From Streptomyces sp. NBC_01267 (GTDB lineage Bacteria > Actinomycetota > Actinomycetes > Streptomycetales > Streptomycetaceae), in NCBI RefSeq assembly GCF_036241575.1, contig NZ_CP108455.1:5211501-5275500 (forward strand): DNA of 64,000 nt, read 5' to 3'. Within the stretch, counting starts at the first letter, position 1; the number at the start of each line of letters is the position of its first letter. Position numbers and translations under genes: made by a program. Below, piece by piece: positions 16,736 through 25,869 of the stretch. Under the pieces are notes generated by a model. That model was not told the DNA's origin. It did not search any database and was given only the letters and a program-made list of their open reading frames with translations.

Positions 16736-17569
16736 ATGCGGATGTATGCGGAATCCGGCAATCAGTCTTATCCGGAGCTAACGGGCGAGGTGGCTATGGT
16801 AGGGGCTCCACTGGACACCACCAGAGCCGACAGGGGAGGTGCGGCTGCGCCTGTGGATCGGAGAGGAGCGTTGCGGCGCTTTCTCAGGTCGGCGGGTGAG
16901 CCGAAATCCGTGACCGACATTGCTGACAGCCCGAGCGCTGCTGACTCCGCCCAGACCGCGACCTTCGCCTCGGACGCGGACGCGCAGACATGGACTCCGC
17001 CCTCGTGGGAGGAGATCGTCAGCACGCACAGCGGCCGGGTCTACCGCCTCGCCTACCGGCTGACCGGCAACCAGCACGACGCCGAGGACCTCACACAGGA
17101 AGTCTTCGTCCGCGTCTTCCGCTCGCTGTCGACGTACACACCCGGCACCTTCGAGGGCTGGCTGCACCGCATCACCACCAACCTCTTCCTGGACATGGTC
17201 CGCCGCAAGCAGCGGATCCGCTTCGACGCGCTCGGTGACGACGCCGCCGAGCGGCTGCCGAGCCGTGAGCCGTCTCCGCAGCAGGTCTTCCACGACACCC
17301 ACTTCGACGCGGACGTCCAGCAGGCGCTGGACACCCTCGCTCCGGAATTCCGTGCCGCGGTGGTGCTCTGTGACATCGAGGGGCTGTCGTACGAGGAGAT
17401 CGCCGCGACGCTGGGCGTCAAGCTCGGCACCGTGCGCAGCAGGATCCACCGGGGCCGCTCCCACCTGCGCAAGGCTCTTCAGCACCGCTCGCCCGAGGCC
17501 CGTCGTGCGGAGCAGCGCGCGCTGGCCGGGGTGGCCATCGGCCCGGACGGAGAGGATGGGACCGCGTGA
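16736..17569 (+). CDS. ECF RNA polymerase sigma factor (mycobacterial SigE-like)
   Basis: Up to 277 residues. Region 2 is seen in [38 protein letters not shown] and [20 protein letters not shown]. Region 4 is seen in [40 protein letters not shown] and [12 protein letters not shown] Ser/Ala-rich N-terminal extension of 80-100 residues precedes region 2. Three starts are possible: ATG 16736, ATG 16742 (best spacing to AGGGGGG) and ATG 16796 (GAGG upstream, protein starting [10 protein letters not shown]). The stop overlaps the anti-sigma gene (GTGA). Followed by an anti-sigma factor, HtrA protease and TatB, it matches the envelope-stress module Rv1221-Rv1224. It is not the cell-wall SigE named in S. 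coelicolor at another locus (from memory), so I give no symbol. Confidence 0.93.
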   Translation: MRMYAESGNQSYPELTGEVAMVGAPLDTTRADRGGAAAPVDRRGALRRFLRSAGEPKSVTDIADSPSAADSAQTATFASDADAQTWTPPSWEEIVSTHSGRVYRLAYRLTGNQHDAEDLTQEVFVRVFRSLSTYTPGTFEGWLHRITTNLFLDMVRRKQRIRFDALGDDAAERLPSREPSPQQVFHDTHFDADVQQALDTLAPEFRAAVVLCDIEGLSYEEIAATLGVKLGTVRSRIHRGRSHLRKALQHRSPEARRAEQRALAGVAIGPDGEDGTA

Positions 17570-18519
17570 GTGGATCCAGTCCGACCCCGGCCGAGCAGCA
17601 CCTCGGGGACCGGCTCGCCGCCCTGGTCGACGGTGAGCTGAAACACGACGCGCGCGAGCGGGTGCTCGCGCATCTCGCCACCTGTGCCAAGTGCAAGACC
17701 GAGGCCGATGCCCAGCGACGGCTGAAGAGCGTCTTCGCCGAGACCGCGCCGCCGCCGCCGTCCGAGGGGCTGCTGGCCCGTCTCCAGGGGCTTCCCGGCG
17801 GACCCGGTGGGGACGATCCGCGTTCCGGCGGAATGTTCGGCGGACGTTTCGCCGACGGATTCTTCGGGCCCGGAAGGCCGGACGACGGGCGTTCCTCGGG
17901 CCCCCGCGTGGACACCTTCGGCTATGTGCCCGCGGGGCACGGCGCCACCGCGCTTCCGGGCGGCGGCCCGGACAGCGGGTTCCGGATCCACCCGGTGGGC
18001 CGGACCGACCAGGAGCGTTCGGCCTGGCGTGGCCGGAGATTCGCCTTCGCGGCTGCCAGCGCCGTGTCGCTCGCGGCCATCGCGCTGGGCGGCACACTGC
18101 CGCTGGGCGGCGCGAGTGATCCCGCGGCGCGTACCGACGGCACGGCCAACAACGTGACACCGCTGAGCGCTACCGACCCGGTCGGCATCAGCACCCTGTC
18201 GGACCGGCGCCGCGACGGCGCGAGTAACGGCGCGGGCGTGCGCACCATGGACGGCCGCGACCGGCCGCCCGTGCTCTCGCCCTCGGTGTTCGCCGCGCAG
18301 CACTCGACCTTCACCCCCGTGACCCGGCCCGCCCAGCAGTCGCTGTACTCGCTGACCACCCCGCTGCTGACGGCCGCGTCGCTGTCTCCCACGATCCGTC
18401 CTCCCCTCGCGGCCACCGCACCGGCCGGGCCGGTGCAGCCGAGCCCCACGACCACACCGTCCCCCGCGCAGCTCAGCGTGGGCGGCGGCTCGGAACTGCC
18501 GGTTCCCGCCAGGCACTAG
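17566..18519 (+). CDS. Zinc-containing anti-sigma factor (RseA/ZAS type)
   Basis: A 317-residue predicted membrane protein. The N-terminal cytoplasmic part carries the zinc anti-sigma motif in [15 protein letters not shown], with His36, Cys40 and Cys43 in an HxxxCxxC arrangement. A Gly/Pro-rich linker follows, then one membrane segment near residues 154-176 ([20 protein letters not shown]) and an extracytoplasmic Ser/Thr/Pro-rich tail of about 140 residues. It should hold the upstream sigma factor at the membrane or in a redox-sensitive complex and release it under stress. GTG 17566 overlaps the sigma gene stop. The tail is much longer than in M. tuberculosis RseA, which is largely cytoplasmic as I recall, so the release mechanism may differ. 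Confidence 0.9.
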   Translation: MSGSSPTPAEQHLGDRLAALVDGELKHDARERVLAHLATCAKCKTEADAQRRLKSVFAETAPPPPSEGLLARLQGLPGGPGGDDPRSGGMFGGRFADGFFGPGRPDDGRSSGPRVDTFGYVPAGHGATALPGGGPDSGFRIHPVGRTDQERSAWRGRRFAFAAASAVSLAAIALGGTLPLGGASDPAARTDGTANNVTPLSATDPVGISTLSDRRRDGASNGAGVRTMDGRDRPPVLSPSVFAAQHSTFTPVTRPAQQSLYSLTTPLLTAASLSPTIRPPLAATAPAGPVQPSPTTTPSPAQLSVGGGSELPVPARH

Positions 18520-18655
18520 GCCCGCTGGCATCGGGACCTGTCCCGTCCGTGGTCGAGCGGTACCGGACGGGGGATTCGGCCGGTAAACCTGGTTGAATCC
18601 CTGGAGGGGTGCCCTCCACAGGGCACGCAGAGCGTGGGGCGGGTGCGGGGAGAGC

Positions 18656-20428
18656 ATGGACGAGGGGAAGCCCACCGGGCCGGAGGTCAAGTGGTGGAGC
18701 AGGCCCGCGCCGGGAATTCCCGCGCAGGCGCAGCCAGGACCGGACCCGGTTGCTGAAGCCGCACCCGAGGCGGCAGTTCCGCCGGTCATACCCGGGCCCG
18801 GCACGGGAAGTTCCGGAACGGGCGTGGAAGACACCGGGCCCGGCACGGGAAGTTCCGGAGCCGGTACGGAAGGTTCCGGGCCCGGCACGGAAGGTTCCGG
18901 AACCGGTACGGAACACACTGGGCCCGCCGCCCCAGCCGACCGCCCACGGCCCTTGCACGAGCCCGACCCCTACGGCACCCCGCCCTACGGCGGTCCGGGC
19001 CCCTGGGCCCCCGCTCCGCCCGTACAGCGGCCCGTTCCGACGCCGGCCCAGGGCACTCCCGTCCCACCGCTCCACGCGGGCGCCCCGCAGCCGCAGCAGC
19101 ACGCGCCTCACCAGCAGCTGCCGTTCCATCAGCCGCTGCCTCAGCCGGAACCGTCGGGGCCGCAGCCCGTGCCGCCGCAGCCGTACCCGCAGGCGGACCG
19201 GCATCCGTTCTCCGTCCCGCTGCCCGCCCCGCAGTCCCCGCAGTGGCACCGGTACGACCCGTGGGGCATGCCGGCGGATCTGCCCCCGGCGGGCCTCCCG
19301 GCCGCCCCGCCGCCCGCACCGCGCAAGCGACGCGGCGGCATCGTGGCCGCGCTGGTACTCGCCCTGGTCACCGGTGTCATCGGCGGAGGTGTCGGCGCGT
19401 ACATCGAGCGCAACGGCTCCTTCAGCGACATCAAGCTGCCGCAGGCCGGACCGGAGAGCACGGACCGCGTGGCCGGCAGCGTCGCGGGCATCGCCGCGAG
19501 CGCCCTGCCGAGCGTGGTCACCCTGCACGTCAGCGGCAAGGACGAGCAGGGCACCGGCACCGGATTCGTCCTCGACCGCGAGGGTCACATCCTCACCAAC
19601 AACCATGTGGTCGCCCCGGCGAGCTCCTCCGGCGACATCACGGTCACCTTCAGCAGCGGCGAGAGCGCCAAGGCGAAGGTCGTCGGCCGGGACAGCGGTT
19701 ACGACCTCGCGGTCGTCCAGGTCAGCGGGGTCTCCGGGCTCACCCCGCTGCCCCTCGGCAACTCCGACAACGTCCAGGTCGGTGACCCGGTGGTGGCCAT
19801 CGGCGCCCCCTTCGACCTGGACAACACGGTGACCTCGGGCATCATCAGCGCCAAGGAGCGCCCCATCACGTCCGGCGGCGGCAAGGGCAGCGGCAGTGAC
19901 GTCAGCTATGTCGACGCCCTCCAGACCGACGCCCCGATCAACCCCGGTAATTCGGGCGGGCCGCTGGTCGACACCAAGGCCCGCGTGATCGGCATCAACA
20001 GCGCCATCCGCCCCGCGGACAGCGGTTCGGACGCCGGAAGCGGCCAGGGCGGCTCCATCGGACTCGGCTTCGCGATCCCCATCAACCAGGCGAAGCGGGT
20101 AGCCGAGCAGCTGATCAACACCGGCAAGGCCACCCATCCCGTGATCGGCGTCACACTCGACATGCAGTACACAGGGGGCGGCGCCAAGGTGGCTGCCAAG
20201 GCCAACGACGGCGGACCCGCCGTCGCACCGGGCGGCGCGGGAGCCGCCGCCGGGATCAGGCCGGGGGACATCGTCACAGGTGTGGACGGCCGGAAGGTGC
20301 GCAGCAGCGTGGAGTTGATCGTCAAGATCCGCGCACACCGGCCCGGCGACAGACTGGCTCTCACCGTCCGGCACGACGGCCGGGAGCGGGCTGTGACCTT
20401 GACTCTTGGTTCGGCCGACGGCATATGA
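18656..20428 (+). CDS. htrA: HtrA/DegP-like membrane-anchored serine protease with PDZ domain
   Basis: A 590-residue protein. Residues 1-222 are cytoplasmic and Pro/Gln/Gly-rich. A membrane helix follows at about 226-248 (GGIVAALVLALVTGVIGGGV). The trypsin-like domain has the triad His in ILTNNHVVAP (about 316), Asp in SGYDLAVVQV (about 351) and Ser in INPGNSGGPLVD (about 432). A C-terminal PDZ domain (about 495-580) includes GIRPGDIVTGVDGRKV. It should act outside the membrane in quality control of secreted proteins and possibly in processing the anti-sigma factor. ATG 18656 has GGGGAGAG upstream; a longer frame from 18593 lacks such a site. It lies in the sigma-factor/anti-sigma/HtrA/TatB order. 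Confidence 0.93.
   Translation: MDEGKPTGPEVKWWSRPAPGIPAQAQPGPDPVAEAAPEAAVPPVIPGPGTGSSGTGVEDTGPGTGSSGAGTEGSGPGTEGSGTGTEHTGPAAPADRPRPLHEPDPYGTPPYGGPGPWAPAPPVQRPVPTPAQGTPVPPLHAGAPQPQQHAPHQQLPFHQPLPQPEPSGPQPVPPQPYPQADRHPFSVPLPAPQSPQWHRYDPWGMPADLPPAGLPAAPPPAPRKRRGGIVAALVLALVTGVIGGGVGAYIERNGSFSDIKLPQAGPESTDRVAGSVAGIAASALPSVVTLHVSGKDEQGTGTGFVLDREGHILTNNHVVAPASSSGDITVTFSSGESAKAKVVGRDSGYDLAVVQVSGVSGLTPLPLGNSDNVQVGDPVVAIGAPFDLDNTVTSGIISAKERPITSGGGKGSGSDVSYVDALQTDAPINPGNSGGPLVDTKARVIGINSAIRPADSGSDAGSGQGGSIGLGFAIPINQAKRVAEQLINTGKATHPVIGVTLDMQYTGGGAKVAAKANDGGPAVAPGGAGAAAGIRPGDIVTGVDGRKVRSSVELIVKIRAHRPGDRLALTVRHDGRERAVTLTLGSADGI
18790..18925 (+). repeat. Degenerate repeats in the htrA N-terminal coding region
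   Basis: About five imperfect copies of GGGCCCGGCACGGGAAGTTC encode GPGTGSSGTG-like units in the cytoplasmic linker. They keep the reading frame and look like in-frame expansion of a disordered region. Confidence 0.7.
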
Positions 20429-20531
20429 ACGTCACTGGGAGGTACCGTCCGGACAGCTTTGCCGGGTACCGTGGTCGGGGCCCGGATCTGACCCCGACCT
20501 GCGGGCCGCGGAGAACACCAGGAGCAATAAA

Positions 20532-21017
20532 GTGTTCAATGACGTAGGCCCCCTTGAGATCGTGACGCTCGTGGTGCTCGCCGTGATCGTTTTCGGCCCG
20601 GACAAGCTGCCGAAGCTCATCCAGGACGTCACGCGCACGATCCGGAAGATCCGTGAGTTCTCCGAGAGTGCGAAGGAAGACATCCGCACGGAACTCGGCC
20701 CCGAGTTCAAGGACTTCGAGTTCGAGGACCTCAACCCCAAGACCTTCGTCCGTAAGCAGCTCATGGACGGCAGCGACGATCTGGGGCTGAAGGAGATCCG
20801 CAGCAGCTTCGATCTCAAGAAGGAGATCTCCGAGATCACCGACGTGGTGCAGGGCAGGTCCAGTGCCACGGAGAGTGACACGGACGAGGACAGCACCCCC
20901 GCCGTCGGCGCGTCGTCCGGTGCGGCCAACGGCTCATCGACCGGCCCCGACCTGCTGAAGAAGCGGACGAAGGTCGACACCGACGAGCGTCCGCCGTTCG
21001 ACTCGGACGCCACCTGA
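20532..21017 (+). CDS. tatB: Sec-independent protein translocase TatB
   Basis: A 161-residue protein. The short N-terminal membrane helix, GPLEIVTLVVLAVIVFGPDK, is followed by the hinge and amphipathic helix LPKLIQDVTRTIRKIREFSE, and a charged, disordered C-terminal half (KTFVRKQLMDGSDDLGLKE). With TatA and TatC it forms the twin-arginine export receptor. GTG 20532 has AGGAG at 20519-20523. The gene lies 103 bases after htrA. tatA and tatC are not in the window, as usual for Streptomyces, where tatAC lie elsewhere. Confidence 0.94.
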   Translation: MFNDVGPLEIVTLVVLAVIVFGPDKLPKLIQDVTRTIRKIREFSESAKEDIRTELGPEFKDFEFEDLNPKTFVRKQLMDGSDDLGLKEIRSSFDLKKEISEITDVVQGRSSATESDTDEDSTPAVGASSGAANGSSTGPDLLKKRTKVDTDERPPFDSDAT

Positions 21018-21099
21018 GTATTCTCCATCTGTCCGGCAGTGAGGGCGCCCGTGGGGGTGGGCCGCTTCGGACATCGAGGATCGAGGAGGCGGCCGGCAC

Positions 21100-21711
21100 A
21101 TGGAGACGACGAGTCGGACAGGGACGCGCACGGTCGACGACTATCTGAGAGCGCCCTTTTCCTGGTACGGACTGGACGAGGCGTTCGTCGGCCCCCGTTG
21201 GCTGATGCAGGTGGGCGTGGCAGCGGACGGCACGGTTCAGCACGGCTCCGTAGGGCATGGCGACGAGCCGTCCGTACGACCGGACGCGCACCCCGAGAAG
21301 GAGCACTTCGCGGTCGTGGTGACGGTCGCCTCCAGCCCGGTGCGGCGCAGCGGCGACGGTACGGGCGTACTGGAGGCCACCTCGGTCTCCTCGGCCGCCT
21401 GGCTGGCCGGTGCCGGACTGCTTTCGTACACCTGGCCCCCGCAGCTGGACCATTCCCGGCGGGACGAATGGCTCGACCAGCAGACCGAGACGGCTTTCGA
21501 CCTGGCGGACGATCTGTCCGGCCCGGAGTGGTCGGAGCTGACCCTGCCGGTCGACGGGGTACCCACCCCGTTCGCCTACCGGGAGTCGGAGTTCGGCTGG
21601 GTGCTCGCGGGTGCCACGCCTGACGGGGTGCACCTCGGGGCGTACGGGCGCGGAATGAGCGCGTACGGGCTGGCGTTCGCCGTGGCCAAGGACATCAGGG
21701 CGTACGTCTAG
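21100..21711 (+). CDS. Conserved hypothetical protein
   Basis: A 203-residue cytosolic-looking protein without signal peptide or membrane helix. Recognisable stretches are TRTVDDYLRAPFSWYGLDEA, RRDEWLDQQTETAFDLADDL and EFGWVLAGATPDGVHLGAYG. Good codon use and length support a real gene. I do not recognise the family. It starts at ATG 21100, 82 bases after tatB, possibly co-transcribed, and ends before a strong hairpin shared with the convergent mrp gene. Confidence 0.8.
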   Translation: METTSRTGTRTVDDYLRAPFSWYGLDEAFVGPRWLMQVGVAADGTVQHGSVGHGDEPSVRPDAHPEKEHFAVVVTVASSPVRRSGDGTGVLEATSVSSAAWLAGAGLLSYTWPPQLDHSRRDEWLDQQTETAFDLADDLSGPEWSELTLPVDGVPTPFAYRESEFGWVLAGATPDGVHLGAYGRGMSAYGLAFAVAKDIRAYV

Positions 21712-21766
21712 GACCCGCCGCCCGGCCGATCTTGGCCTGGCCCGGAACGCCGGGCTCGGAACTGGC

Positions 21767-21819
21767 CCGGTACGGCTCGGGGGCGACCGCCGTCTGCGGT
21801 CGCCCCCGAGCCGTACCGG
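21767..21819. terminator. Strong bidirectional hairpin before convergent mrp
   Basis: A perfect 24-base inverted repeat, arms 21767-21790 and 21796-21819 (CCGGTACGGCTCGGGGGCGA...), with a five-base loop. It lies between two converging genes. Confidence 0.85.
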
Positions 21820-21828
21820 TGGGAACGT

Positions 21829-22962
21829 CTAGAACTTGTTGCGCGGGGTGACCCCCAGCGACATGCCCGCCAGGCCGCGCTGGCGGCTGCTGAGCTTGGT
21901 CGCGATGGCGCGCAGCGCGGTGCCCGCCGGGGAGTCCGGGTCGGTCAGCACGACGGGCTTGCCCTCGTCGCCGCCCTCCCGCAGCCGTACGTCGATCGGG
22001 ATCGAGCCGAGTACCGGAACCGTGGCGCCGGTCGTCTTCGTCAGGCCTTCGGCGACCTTCTGCCCGCCGCCCGTACCGAAGACGTCGACCATCTCGTCGC
22101 AGTGCGGGCACGGCAGCCCCGACATGTTCTCGACGACGCCGACGATCTTCTGGTGGGTCTGGACCGCGATGGAACCGGCCCGTTCGGCGACCTCGGCAGC
22201 GGCCTGCTGCGGGGTGGTCACCACCAGGATCTCGGCGTTCGGCACGAGCTGTGCCACCGAGATCGCGATGTCACCGGTGCCCGGCGGGAGGTCGAGCAGC
22301 AGGACGTCCAGGTCGCCCCAGTACACATCGGCCAGGAACTGCTGGAGCGCCCGGTGCAGCATGGGTCCGCGCCAGACCACCGGGGCGTTGCCCGGGGTGA
22401 ACATGCCGATCGAGATGACCTTCACCCCGTGTGCCGACGGCGGCATGATCATGTTCTCGACCTGGGTGGGGCGGCCGTACGCACCGAGCATCCGCGGCAC
22501 GCTGTGCCCGTAGATGTCCGCGTCGACGACGCCGACCTTCAGGCCGTCCGCCGCCAGCGCCGCGGCCAGGTTGACCGTGACCGACGACTTGCCGACGCCG
22601 CCCTTGCCCGAGGCCACCGCGTAGACGCGGGTCAGCGAGCCCGGCTTGGCGAACGGCACCTCGCGCTCCGCGGTGCCGCCGCGCAGCGAGGCCGCGAGCT
22701 CCTTGCGCTGTTCGTCGCTCATGACGTCCAGCCCGACGGAGACCGAGGTCACCCCCTCGACCCGGGCGACGGCGTCGGTGACGTTCGTCGTGATGGTCTC
22801 GCGCATCGGGCAACCGGAGACGGTGAGGTAGATCGTGACAGCGACCGCGCCGTCCGCTCCGATATCAACCGATTTGACCATGCCGAGTTCGGTGATCGGT
22901 CGGTGGATCTCGGGGTCGTTCACTGTCGCCAGCGCTTCACGCACCGCGTCTTCCATAGCCAT
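21829..22962 (-). CDS. mrp: Mrp/NBP35 family ATP-binding protein (iron-sulfur carrier)
   Basis: A 377-residue protein. Residues 1-85 form a MIP18/DUF59 domain (ALATVNDPEIHRPITELGMV). The P-loop ATPase domain begins with the deviant Walker A SGKGGVGKSSVTVNLAAALA near residue 118. Later features are DADIYGHSVPRMLG, LLLDLPPGTGDIA and the conserved CxxC in MSGLPCPHCDEM near residues 283-286, which in this family bridges a 4Fe-4S cluster at the dimer interface. It likely carries Fe-S clusters to apoproteins. The start is ATG 22962 or ATG 22956, with no strong ribosome site before either. The position matches Rv1229c. Confidence 0.93.
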   Translation of the reverse strand: MAMEDAVREALATVNDPEIHRPITELGMVKSVDIGADGAVAVTIYLTVSGCPMRETITTNVTDAVARVEGVTSVSVGLDVMSDEQRKELAASLRGGTAEREVPFAKPGSLTRVYAVASGKGGVGKSSVTVNLAAALAADGLKVGVVDADIYGHSVPRMLGAYGRPTQVENMIMPPSAHGVKVISIGMFTPGNAPVVWRGPMLHRALQQFLADVYWGDLDVLLLDLPPGTGDIAISVAQLVPNAEILVVTTPQQAAAEVAERAGSIAVQTHQKIVGVVENMSGLPCPHCDEMVDVFGTGGGQKVAEGLTKTTGATVPVLGSIPIDVRLREGGDEGKPVVLTDPDSPAGTALRAIATKLSSRQRGLAGMSLGVTPRNKF

Positions 22963-23005
22963 GGGTCGATGGTACGGCGCCCACTCCCGCCCCGGGAAAG
23001 AGTGG

Positions 23006-23524
23006 TCAGTGGTCGGCTTCATCACTTTCCCGCGGGAATACGGCACGCCGCTCCGCCATCTCCCGCACCAGGTCCTGGAGTTCGGAACGGATCCAGTCAC
23101 GGGTCGCGACCTCGCCGAGGCCCATCCGCAGCGCGGCGATCTCCCGTGTGAGGTATTCGGTGTCGGCGATGGAGCGTTCGTTCTGGTTCCGGTCCTGCTC
23201 CAGATTGACCCGGTCCCGGTCGTCCTGCCGGTTCTGCGCGAGGAGGATCAGCGGCGCCGCGTACGAGGCCTGGAGCGACAGCACCAGGGTCAGGAAGATG
23301 AAGGGGTACGGGTCGAAGCGGACGGCGGTCGGCGCGAAGCTGTTCCACACCAGCCAGATGACGATGACGACCGTCATCCAGACGATGAACCGCCCGGTCC
23401 CCAGGAACCGCGCGACCTGCTCCGAGAGCCGCCCGAACGACTCCGGGTCGTACTCCGGCAGCCAGCGCCGCCGTTTCATCAGCGGCTGGTCCAGGCGGCC
23501 CCTGGGCGTCGGCTCAGCGGCCAT
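23006..23524 (-). CDS. DUF1003 membrane protein
   Basis: A 172-residue protein with two adjacent membrane helices (IVWMTVVIVIWLVWNSFA and PFIFLTLVLSLQASYAAPLI) followed by a charged helical tail, LLAQNRQDDRDRVNLEQDRN. The pattern FxxLNxxLSxxAxxAAPxILMxxNRQ is the DUF1003 hallmark. DUF1003 proteins are often encoded beside MgtE or CorA, as here. The ATG at 23524 lies 11 bases inside the end of the MgtE-like gene, so the two are coupled. The function is unknown; a role in magnesium handling is inferred from context. Confidence 0.88.
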   Translation of the reverse strand: MAAEPTPRGRLDQPLMKRRRWLPEYDPESFGRLSEQVARFLGTGRFIVWMTVVIVIWLVWNSFAPTAVRFDPYPFIFLTLVLSLQASYAAPLILLAQNRQDDRDRVNLEQDRNQNERSIADTEYLTREIAALRMGLGEVATRDWIRSELQDLVREMAERRAVFPRESDEADH

Positions 23525-24827
23525 CGGACACCTCCGCCCGGTCGTCCGCGGCGCCGGGCCCGTCCGGGACGCCGGGCTCCTGGTGGAAGTCGGTCTCGCG
23601 CCAGTCGCGCGGCAGCAGGTGGTCGAGCACGTCGTCGACGGTGACCACCCCGAGCAGCGAACCGCTCGCGTCCACGACCGGCGCGGCGACCAGGTTGTAC
23701 GCCGCGAGGTAACTGGTCAGCGCGGGCAGCGTGGACTCCGGCGACAGCGGCGGGAGATCGCTGTCGACGACCGCGCCGACCAGAGTGAACGGAGGGTCGC
23801 GCAGCAGTCGCTGGAAGTGCACCGTGCCTAGATACTTGCCGGTCGGCGTCTCGTCGGGCGGCCTGCACACGTACACCTGCGCGGCCAGCGCGGGGGACAG
23901 GTCCTGCTTGCGGACCCGGGCCAGCGCGTCCGCGATCGTGGCGTCCGGACGCAGCACGATCGGCTCGGTCGTCATCAGACCACCGGCGGTCCGCTCCTCG
24001 TACGCGAGCAGCCGCCGCACGTCCGCGGCGTCGTGCGGTCGCATCAGTGTCAGCAGCCGCTCCTTGTCCGCCTCGGGCAGCTCACTCAGCAGGTCGGCGG
24101 CGTCGTCCGGGTCCATCGCCTCCAGGACGTCCGCGGCGCGTTCCTCCTGGAGCTTGCCGAGGATCTCCACCTGGTCGTCCTCGGGCAGCTCCTCCAGTAC
24201 GTCGGCGAGCCGGTCGTCGTCGAGTGCGGCGGCCACCTCCGCACGGCGCTTGGGCGTCAGGTGGTGCAGCACATTGGCGATGTCGGCCGGGTGCAGCTCC
24301 TCGAAGGTGGCGACCAGGTTCTCCGCACCCTGCGCCTCCTCCTCCAGCGAGAATCCGGTGACCGCCGACCACTCGACGGTCAGGGTCTCGCCCTTGCGGC
24401 GGAGCGCGCCGCCCTTCCCTCTCCGTACGAAGACCTTGTCGATCTCCCAGTCACGGCGGGCGGGCAGCTGCCGCACGGACACGTCGAGGACGGTCACCGC
24501 CTCGTCCGTGCCGGTCAGGTACACCCGGCGGTCCAGCAGTTCGCCGAGGACCAGGCGCTCGGTGGGGTGCTGTTCGAAGCGGCGCACATTGAGCACGCCC
24601 GTGGTGATGACCTGTCCCGACTCGATGCCTGTCACCCGGGTCATCGGCAGGAAGATCCGGCGGCGGCTGGTCACCTCGACGACCAGACCGAGCAGCCGCG
24701 GCGGCCGGCTGCCGACACGCAACATGGCGACGAGGTCGCGGACCCGGCCCACCTGGTCGCCGTTCGGATCGAACACGGCGACACCGGAGAGGTGGGAGAC
24801 GAAGATCCGGGGGGCGCCTGCGGCCAT
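23514..24827 (-). CDS. Soluble MgtE-like protein: PRC-barrel, MgtE N-domain and CBS pair
   Basis: A 437-residue protein. An N-terminal PRC-barrel-like part (VFDPNGDQVGRVRDLVAML and a second copy near residue 100) precedes an MgtE N superhelical domain (FEELHPADIANVLHHLTPKR, then LPEDDQVEILGKLQEERAAD). A CBS pair follows at about 300-420 (GLMTTEPIVLRP, GVVTVDDVLDHLLP). True MgtE channels continue into five membrane helices. This protein ends after the CBS pair and has none, so it is a cytosolic sensor or regulator rather than a transporter. ATG 24827 has AGGAGG seven bases upstream. With DUF1003 and CorA nearby, magnesium or nucleotide sensing is likely (inference). Confidence 0.9.
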   Translation of the reverse strand: MAAGAPRIFVSHLSGVAVFDPNGDQVGRVRDLVAMLRVGSRPPRLLGLVVEVTSRRRIFLPMTRVTGIESGQVITTGVLNVRRFEQHPTERLVLGELLDRRVYLTGTDEAVTVLDVSVRQLPARRDWEIDKVFVRRGKGGALRRKGETLTVEWSAVTGFSLEEEAQGAENLVATFEELHPADIANVLHHLTPKRRAEVAAALDDDRLADVLEELPEDDQVEILGKLQEERAADVLEAMDPDDAADLLSELPEADKERLLTLMRPHDAADVRRLLAYEERTAGGLMTTEPIVLRPDATIADALARVRKQDLSPALAAQVYVCRPPDETPTGKYLGTVHFQRLLRDPPFTLVGAVVDSDLPPLSPESTLPALTSYLAAYNLVAAPVVDASGSLLGVVTVDDVLDHLLPRDWRETDFHQEPGVPDGPGAADDRAEVSDGR

Positions 24828-25029
24828 GTACGCGCCTCCTCTTCCTGCCGGTCCGTTCCTTGTCCGCACGGCGCCGCTTCATGCTGATTCATGATGGCAT
24901 GAGGCCTTCTTTCGGACTTCACGTTAGCCCGTCCCGATCGGTACTGCCCCGGTAGAGCGTCCGGATGGCTCTGCCGTCATTTCCGTAGGGGCGACGGGTA
25001 CGCTGCGGTCTGCTGTTGAGGACACTCGT

Positions 25030-25785
25030 ATGAGAGGCAGTGCGCACGTGGCTGCATTTCCCCCGGCCGCCCGAGCCCGCAGGGCAGGACTCGCAGGCGC
25101 CCTGTGCGCCGCTCTGGCGGTGTCGCTCGCAGCCTGTGGTGAGGACCCGGACGCGGGGACCAACGGCGTCGGCAAGCTCTCCGCGAAGGACATCGAGTCC
25201 CGCGCGCGCAAGGCGGCGGACGGGGCGAGTGCCGTACGGGTGTCGGGCACGCTGGTCAGCAAGGGCGGCTCGTACAAGCTGAACATGCAGCTCAAGTCGG
25301 ACGGCGGCACGGGGTCCGTCACGTCGAGGAGCAGCACCTTCGCGTTGCTGCGGATCGATGACGCGCTCTACGTGAAGGCCGGCGCGGGCTTCTGGAACCA
25401 GAAGGACGGCGAGGGCGGGACCGCCGCCGCGGGCAAGCTCGACGACAAGTACGTGAAGGTCCCGAAGGGTGACCCGGCGTACGAGCAGTTCCGCGGCCTC
25501 ACCGACATGAACAGCCTGCTCGACGGGCTGCTCGGCCTGCACGGCTCACTGAAGAAGGGTGACCGCACCGAGGTCGCCGGGGTGCGCACCGTCCAGGTCA
25601 CCGGCGGCGACGGGTCGGGCGGCAGGCTCGACGTGTCGCTCAAGGGGACGCCGTACCCGCTGCGGTTCCAGCGGGCGGGTGGCGCGGGGGTGGTTCAACT
25701 GGCCGAGTGGAACAAGGACTTCGCCCTGAAGGCGCCCGACCGGAACGACACGGTGGACTACGGGCAGAACCTGCCGAAGACGTGA
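25030..25785 (+). CDS. LppX/LprAFG-type lipoprotein
   Basis: A 251-residue lipoprotein. A signal peptide (GLAGALCAALAVSLAACGED) ends in the lipobox LAAC, giving lipidated Cys near residue 37. The mature part resembles the LppX_LprAFG fold: RKAADGASAVRVSGTLVSKG, LRIDDALYVKAGAGFWNQK and LDVSLKGTPYPLRFQ. Mycobacterial LprG/LppX carry lipids across the periplasm; here that role is only by family likeness. ATG 25030 follows GAGG; GTG 25048 is an alternative. It is divergent from the MgtE-like gene and may not belong to the magnesium group. Confidence 0.87.
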   Translation: MRGSAHVAAFPPAARARRAGLAGALCAALAVSLAACGEDPDAGTNGVGKLSAKDIESRARKAADGASAVRVSGTLVSKGGSYKLNMQLKSDGGTGSVTSRSSTFALLRIDDALYVKAGAGFWNQKDGEGGTAAAGKLDDKYVKVPKGDPAYEQFRGLTDMNSLLDGLLGLHGSLKKGDRTEVAGVRTVQVTGGDGSGGRLDVSLKGTPYPLRFQRAGGAGVVQLAEWNKDFALKAPDRNDTVDYGQNLPKT

Positions 25786-25869
25786 CGAACCGACGTGGTG
25801 ATGTGAAGGCTGACGCGAAGAGCTGACGCGAAGGGCCCGGGACGTGCCCGGTCCGGGGACCGCGTCACG

